Assembly: GCA_030267565.1 (NCBI GenBank)
Contig: BRXU01000017.1
Coordinates: 124,001 to 188,000 of the forward strand
DNA length: 64,000 nt
Source: Pleodorina starrii
Taxonomy: Eukaryota; Chlorophyta; Chlorophyceae; Chlamydomonadales; Volvocaceae
Direction: 5' to 3'
The position numbers were made by a program, and so were the translations under genes. Within the stretch, counting starts at the first letter, position 1, and every line of letters begins with the position of its first letter. Below the pieces are notes generated by a model. That model was not told the origin of the DNA, searched no databases, and was given only the letters and a program-made list of their open reading frames with translations. This document shows, in pieces, positions 58,985 to 64,000 of this stretch.

Positions 58985-61900
58985 TCACCGTCTGTTCCGC
59001 TTGGACCTCCGCACTCCGGAGTCCTCGTCTTCCGCTCCCGGGTCGTCCACTGCCCGCCGGCTTGAATGCGACCGCTTCGTGCCGAGCGTTGCATCGCCGC
59101 CTGCAGCAGCCTCCGCGGCCACCCGCTTCACACCCCCGCGCGTGCTGACACCCGACACGGGCGCTACTGAAGCCGAGGGTGCGGCCGCGGCCGCCCGGCT
59201 GTGGGACCGCGTCTCCCGTGGTTCCACAGCCGCCGGGGGGTTATTTGACTGAGGGTTAAAACGCCCGCTGCGCCGCCGCGACCTTGCCTGGGTCGCAGGC
59301 GACGGGGTGTCCCCATCCTCCTCCGCCGCCGCCGGGTCCTGCTCCTGCGCCGCTGCCCCTGCCCCGGTCCCGTCCTCCTCGCCACCGCCATCAGCGGCGC
59401 CACTGCCTGCCATCCCTACCCCATCAACGCCCTCGCCCGCCGCCGCACCACCGCTATCTACGTCGCCAACTTCTCCACATCCCTGCTCCACCGCAGCCGG
59501 GTCCCGGCCCCTGCCTGGCTGCCTGCCTGGACTCACTTGCGTATGCGCGGGAGACGCGCCCATCGGCCTGGCCGTGGCGGCTGCAGAGGCGGCCCCAGCG
59601 GCATCTGGCGCAGCGCCGGTTGCCGCCCCTTCGGCGTGACGCGCCCCCTCCACCTCGTCCGCTGCGGCCGTTTCATCACCCGCCTCGCCGCCGGAACAAC
59701 GCGCGTGCTGTCCCTCACCGCCCGCCGCCTGCGGCTCCGCCGCTACATCCGTAGGCCCGTCGTCCGCGGGCGGCGGCGGCGCCACCGCGGCCATGCTGTC
59801 CCGAAGTTGCCCGATGCCCTCAACGGCATCAGGCGCCGTATCCGCGGCGGTGTTGCCTCCAGAGCCGCCTCCGTCCAGAGCTGCCGCGGCCGCTTGGGAG
59901 TGCACTGCTGCTGCCGCTGCTGAAACCGTGGCAGCATCAGCTGCTGCCGTCTCGTCACCCTCCGGGCCGAGCTCCGAAATCGAGGGGAAAAGGTCGCCCT
60001 TTCGGCGGCGCTTGTTGTGCGGCTGAGTACGGACTTCGCAGCCGGAATGGGTCGCGGTGGCTGTGCCTGAAGGGGCGCGGCCTGCGTTGCCGGTTACATC
60101 GGCTGAGCCCTTGGTAGCGGTGCTGCCGGGCGCGGTGCCGGCGTCCGTAGCCGCGGCTCCCGAGACCTCACCGCCATCCTGCGTCTCAGGCTCACCCCCT
60201 GCCCGCCGCTTCCTGGACTGCACCTGACGCAGGTTTTGCCGCTGTTGGTCGGGCGCGGCGGTGCGGCCAGACGAGGCAATGGGACGGGTTGACCTCGCGG
60301 CATTGGCGGTATTGGCGGTGGTGTTGCTTCTAACGGTCCGGCTGGTTGTGGTTGCATGCGCCACGACGCCCCTGCCAGAGGCTGACGGCGCTACCTTGCC
60401 GCCGGTTTGCCGGGCGCCCTTGCTGCTGGTCTGCGGAGCGCCTTTTCCGGCGGTCTGCGGCGTCAGCCTGCCCGTGGGCGTCGCGTTGCTCTGGCGCCGT
60501 AGCTTGGCCGCTTCCGCGGCGGATATCCCAAACGCGGGCGCGGGCGTGCCCTGCAACAACAGGCTCAGCTCCGAGCGGGATGCTTTACGGCCCGTGAGCC
60601 GCGACGTTGACGGTGTGCGAGACGCCCCCGGCTGCTTTGGTCCTGCAGCCTCCTGTGTCGCGCCGGCGTCCATCTCCTGGGCCACCGCCACACCCGCCGC
60701 AGCCGCCTCCGCCCCCGCCTCGGCTGGTCCAGGTGGAGCGTTTGCGTCGTCCCCCGCCGCAATGCCTATCCCGCCCGCGCCGTCGACCATCAGCTCGTCC
60801 GTCGCAGCTGCCGTCGTTGTCGCGACAGCCGGCACTGCAGCTGTGCCGTGGCCGTCGTCAGGGCCCGGCGGAGACAGCAGCGCCAGCGCGGTGCCCTGCG
60901 CCTGAGCTGAAGCAGCAACACTCGACGGGCCCGCTGCAGAGCCAGCTGCCGCCACAACGACCGGCGAGGGCAGGCCGGGCTCCGCTTTGGCCTCATCCGT
61001 GTCGTTGGCGGGAGCAGCCGAGCCCACAGCCGCAGTGTCGACGGCGGACGCGGCGGCCACCGGTGCGGACTCCGGCTCTGCAGCCACCGCGGCAGCTGCG
61101 TCGCCTAGGGCCGAACAGGGTGCCGGCGAGACCTGCGCGTCCAGCAGCTGCCCCACCGGCACTTCCAAGAGCTGCGCCCGCCTGCGACCCGCCCTGCCAC
61201 GGACCCCACGATCGGTCGCCGGCGCCAGGTCCACCACGAACGTCAGCGACGATGCATCGCGCGGTAGCAGAAGCAGGGCCTGCGGGTCGTCGGAGGACGC
61301 GGCGGTTGTGCCGGGCGGCGCAGCCTCCGCGCTGGTGGTCACATCCGGGCGCTGCGCTGGCTGCGGCTGTGCAGCAGCGGACGCAAGCAGGTCAAAGCCC
61401 GCAAGGGAGCAGTCGAGCGGCGCAAGAGCCGCGGCGGCAAAGGCCCATGCGTCGTCCTCGGTGCTTCTGCACACCTGTTCTGCTCGATCCTGAGCCTGTT
61501 GCTGTTGCGGTGTCGGCAGCTGCGGCGGCGGCGTCGCTGTGGAGGGCAGCAACCCGCCGTCCATGGCCTCCTGTGCCCGAGGGAAGCACGGCCTGGGCTC
61601 CTCCCTCCCAGTCGCAGTTAGGAGGGTTGCAAAGCCCTCTCTGAGGACGTCCGCAAACCTGGCTGCCCCAGCCGGTGCCGGCGCAGAGATCCCGGGGGCC
61701 GAAGCGACGGCGACGGCGGCGCCTTCCGCACCGGGAACGCCGCTGCAGCCGATGCTTGCCTCGGCGGCATCCTCCGTGGGTCCGGCAGCGGCTGCTGGTG
61801 CGTCGTGCAACGCCGGCGGCACAGCGGATGGGGCACCGAGGTTCGTTAGCGCACGCGTATGAGAGGGGGCTGCCGCGCTCGCATCTGCTTCCGCTGCCGG

Positions 61901-63901
61901 CTGCGCTGCCGCTGCCGTCAGTGGCTCGGCCGCCTCGGCCGCTGCGCTGGCCTCTGGAGCCTCTTGCTGCGCCGCTTCTGCGCTCACGTCCTCCATGGCT
62001 TGGTCCTCGTCTGCAGACGGACGCTCAGCTTCCACCGCTGGCTGCTGAGCCTCAGGTGCTGGCTGCTCTGCTTCTGCCCGTGCCGCCTTTGCCTCCGCTG
62101 CCGGAGGCGGGATCACATCACCTGCAGCATGCTGCTCCGCCGCCTCCGCAATGGTCGGCAGGGCTGCATCCGGCGACGCAGTATCGACGGACGCACACCG
62201 GGCGCCGTTGCTGCGGGGATGCGGCGTCAAGCCGCTCACGGTCCGGTTCGGAACTGGGAAAGCAAGTGTGTCCGTGACGGCACCATTCGCCTGCTCGCTG
62301 GCCGGACCGTCGCGTATCGGCGTGGCCGCCACGGCGCACGAGGTGTCCTGGGTTGGCAGCGCCGGCGACTCGGCCGGAGGCTGGACCTGCGCCTGCTGCC
62401 CGGGTGCGACCGACACGGGCGACGCCTCGCCCGCCATCGCGTCCGCGCCCTGCACCAAATCGCTAGACCCCTCCGCAGCTGGCGGCGCTCCTGTTGCGGC
62501 TGCGGAGTCCGGCGGGCCGTCCATCGCGGGCAGCGCTCCGTTCGCCAGCGGCTGTGCGGCAGCGGTACCCACGTCCAGACACATTGCGTCCACGGCCTCA
62601 GGCTGCTGCTGCTGCTGCTCCTGCCGGTTGGGGTCGTCGCCGTGGGGCTCGCAGGGCTGCTGTGCGGCTGCTGCGACCGGCGGGAGAGTCGTCGGTTCCT
62701 CGGCAGCCTGGGGCTGCGGCTGGGCCGGCGGCGGGATGGCGACGCAGCCAACCCCAGCGGGAGCGCCAGCGTCGCTGTCCAGCGAGTGCCGCTGTTGCGC
62801 CAGACCGGTGTCCCCTGCCTCCGCATCGTGGCCGGAAGCGTCGACCGACATCGGGGCGCAGCCATCGTGGGCCTCCTCCGCCGCTGGCTTCCCACTGGCA
62901 ACTGCACCCGCCAGTTGGGTTGCGTTGGGGGCCTGCGGACGCTGGGCTGGCTGCCGGGCGCCCGCGGCGCCAGGAGCTGGCGGCGGTGCCTTGCTGCGCG
63001 GGCCTTGCTGGCCCGCCCCACCCTCGGCGGGGGTTGGGAATCGCGGGGGCTGCGGCTTAATAGGTCCTGACCGGAGACCCCGCTTTGCTGCTGCGCCTGC
63101 CGACGGCCCTGCTGTTGCAGTGGCGGCTGCCGCTGCAGCAGCGGCCGCTGCCGCCGGCGGTGCCTTGCGGGACCGCGGCGGCATAATTCCGCCACCCGGT
63201 GCGCATAGTGGGATGCGGCTGCTGATGCCGCCGCCGCTGCCGGCTGTGAGACGCGATGTGGGGCCGCCGGCCGTGGCCGTGCTGGCGGCGGCAGCCTTGC
63301 GCGTAGAGGCGCCAGCCTTGCAGGGGGAGCAGGCGTCAGGCACGGGCTCCCGCGGCTGCCGCTGGCCGGCCCGTGGGGAGTTGGGATCGTCCCCAAAGTC
63401 CGGATCGCTGTCGCTGTCACCCTCGTCGCAGTGCTTGGGGCAAAGCAAGCTGTCGGCGGAGTGCTCCTCCGCCTGCAGGCGGCACCCCGACGGCGGGCCC
63501 TCCCGCTCGCCATCTTCAGCCCCGTCGACGTCATCGAACTCGGCCGCAGGGTCAGCGTCGGGACCACAGTCGGCGATGGCTGCAGCATTCAGGGCGGCAT
63601 CGTCGTCGAGCCCATCAAAGGCAGCCGCGTCGCCGCCGAAGAGGCGAAGCACTCCTCCCCGCCCGGCACCGTCGGGCGCAGCGGCGGCCTCATCACCCAC
63701 CGGCTGCGCCTCGGCGGGCGCTGGAGCGCCCTCCGGGCGCGGCTCAGCCGCTGCATCGTTGGCGCCGCCTGCCGCCGCCACGCCAGCTCCGAAGACGAAA
63801 AGAGCAGGCGGAGCGGCCGCCGCGACAGACTGAGACTGGGGTAGTGCGGGTGCACCGGCTGCGGCGGCAGCTGGCGCAGCTGGACGCGGTTTGTTGACAA
63901 T
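58985..63901 (-). CDS. Very long Ala/Pro-rich protein, C-terminal exon (5' end outside window)
   Basis: An uninterrupted minus-strand frame of 1638 codons. A splice acceptor on the minus strand (ctgctgttgcag) ends at 63902, so the exon starts with IVNKPRP and the gene continues to the right of the window; the ATG at 63922 is intronic by this model. The protein is dominated by Ala, Pro, Gly, Glu and Gln with polyalanine runs. It has basic SR/TR-type patches (RTPSTSRLTGRKASRSEL; KRRAGG; NKRRRKGD) and ends in a basic tail (GVRRSKRNRR). These look like nuclear-localisation and DNA-contacting stretches in a disordered protein. I do not recognise the family. A 4.9-kb open exon of such composition is coding beyond reasonable doubt, though small introns may hide in it. 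Confidence 0.65.
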   Translation of the reverse strand: MVNKPRPAAPAAAAAGAPALPQSQSVAAAAPPALFVFGAGVAAAGGANDAAAEPRPEGAPAPAEAQPVGDEAAAAPDGAGRGGVLRLFGGDAAAFDGLDDDAALNAAAIADCGPDADPAAEFDDVDGAEDGEREGPPSGCRLQAEEHSADSLLCPKHCDEGDSDSDPDFGDDPNSPRAGQRQPREPVPDACSPCKAGASTRKAAAASTATAGGPTSRLTAGSGGGISSRIPLCAPGGGIMPPRSRKAPPAAAAAAAAAAATATAGPSAGAAAKRGLRSGPIKPQPPRFPTPAEGGAGQQGPRSKAPPPAPGAAGARQPAQRPQAPNATQLAGAVASGKPAAEEAHDGCAPMSVDASGHDAEAGDTGLAQQRHSLDSDAGAPAGVGCVAIPPPAQPQPQAAEEPTTLPPVAAAAQQPCEPHGDDPNRQEQQQQQPEAVDAMCLDVGTAAAQPLANGALPAMDGPPDSAAATGAPPAAEGSSDLVQGADAMAGEASPVSVAPGQQAQVQPPAESPALPTQDTSCAVAATPIRDGPASEQANGAVTDTLAFPVPNRTVSGLTPHPRSNGARCASVDTASPDAALPTIAEAAEQHAAGDVIPPPAAEAKAARAEAEQPAPEAQQPAVEAERPSADEDQAMEDVSAEAAQQEAPEASAAAEAAEPLTAAAAQPAAEADASAAAPSHTRALTNLGAPSAVPPALHDAPAAAAGPTEDAAEASIGCSGVPGAEGAAVAVASAPGISAPAPAGAARFADVLREGFATLLTATGREEPRPCFPRAQEAMDGGLLPSTATPPPQLPTPQQQQAQDRAEQVCRSTEDDAWAFAAAALAPLDCSLAGFDLLASAAAQPQPAQRPDVTTSAEAAPPGTTAASSDDPQALLLLPRDASSLTFVVDLAPATDRGVRGRAGRRRAQLLEVPVGQLLDAQVSPAPCSALGDAAAAVAAEPESAPVAAASAVDTAAVGSAAPANDTDEAKAEPGLPSPVVVAAAGSAAGPSSVAASAQAQGTALALLSPPGPDDGHGTAAVPAVATTTAAATDELMVDGAGGIGIAAGDDANAPPGPAEAGAEAAAAGVAVAQEMDAGATQEAAGPKQPGASRTPSTSRLTGRKASRSELSLLLQGTPAPAFGISAAEAAKLRRQSNATPTGRLTPQTAGKGAPQTSSKGARQTGGKVAPSASGRGVVAHATTTSRTVRSNTTANTANAARSTRPIASSGRTAAPDQQRQNLRQVQSRKRRAGGEPETQDGGEVSGAAATDAGTAPGSTATKGSADVTGNAGRAPSGTATATHSGCEVRTQPHNKRRRKGDLFPSISELGPEGDETAAADAATVSAAAAAVHSQAAAAALDGGGSGGNTAADTAPDAVEGIGQLRDSMAAVAPPPPADDGPTDVAAEPQAAGGEGQHARCSGGEAGDETAAADEVEGARHAEGAATGAAPDAAGAASAAATARPMGASPAHTQVSPGRQPGRGRDPAAVEQGCGEVGDVDSGGAAAGEGVDGVGMAGSGAADGGGEEDGTGAGAAAQEQDPAAAEEDGDTPSPATQARSRRRSGRFNPQSNNPPAAVEPRETRSHSRAAAAAPSASVAPVSGVSTRGGVKRVAAEAAAGGDATLGTKRSHSSRRAVDDPGAEDEDSGVRRSKRNRR

Positions 63902-64000
63902 CTGCAACAGCAGCAGCAGCACAAACGAGAAAGGTTAAGCCACGGCAACACTAACGCGTACTCGACACAGCGGGATAGGATAGCCGGAATCGAAACCGCA

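Noticed and set aside
58985..59020. C-terminal GVRRSKRNRR as a CENP-C-type motif
   Set aside because: Only the RRS.R core agrees; the conserved aromatic part is absent, and basic tails of this kind are common.
58985..63901. Long open frames on the plus strand opposite the minus-strand gene (for example 62151-63833)
   Set aside because: GC-rich Ala/Pro/Gly codons keep the opposite strand open by chance; these frames are shorter and have no splice or start context of their own.

Overview
The window is nuclear DNA of a eukaryote, most likely a chlamydomonadalean or volvocine green alga. The evidence is GC-rich coding sequence with strong wobble-G/C preference, many short introns with GT/GC-AG borders, long runs of Pro-, Ala-, Gln- and Gly-rich low-complexity protein, TGTAA motifs downstream of stop codons, and hydroxyproline-rich-wall style (PPSPPP) modules. 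The species cannot be fixed from the sequence alone.

Layout. (1) 96-3036 (+): last exon of a long low-complexity protein that begins left of the window. (2) 5399-13075, 32118-41847 and 45152-52212 (all +): three tandem paralogues of a secreted pappalysin-type (M43) metalloprotease. Each has 14 exons with the same intron phases. Order of parts: signal peptide, about 280-residue unknown prodomain, HExxHxxGLxH catalytic domain with Met-turn, Cys-rich module, proline-rich linker, second Cys-rich module, Pro/basic tail. Copies 1 and 3 assemble to intact frames of 845 and 906 codons. Copy 2 is broken by a LINE insertion in exon 8. (3) 13.6-31 kb, between copies 1 and 2: a transposon nest. An old LINE on the minus strand is split by a Ty3/gypsy chromodomain element (196-bp LTRs, TSD GTGTT) and by two copies of a short SINE-like element, each with its own 12-13 bp TSD. 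Beside it lie a TIR element with a near-palindromic second copy and one copy of a 1.03-kb repeat whose twin sits 28.6 kb away, downstream of protease copy 2. (4) 53831-57678 (+): an eight-exon gene for a nuclear histone-chaperone-like protein (DEK-C-like N-terminus plus HIRIP3/CHZ-like motif, acidic tail). (5) 58985-63901 (-): last exon of a very long Ala/Pro-rich protein with a basic C-terminus, convergent with gene 4.

How the genes fit together. The three proteases look like secreted, wall- or matrix-directed enzymes that arose by tandem duplication and still exchange sequence: near-identical patches lie in otherwise diverged exons. The transposons have enlarged the space between copies 1 and 2 and inactivated copy 2. 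The flanking low-complexity genes and the chaperone gene show no functional link to the proteases beyond position.

All gene models come from reading splice signals and phase continuity by eye. Closed reading frames and exon lengths conserved between paralogues support them, but no transcript or database evidence was available.
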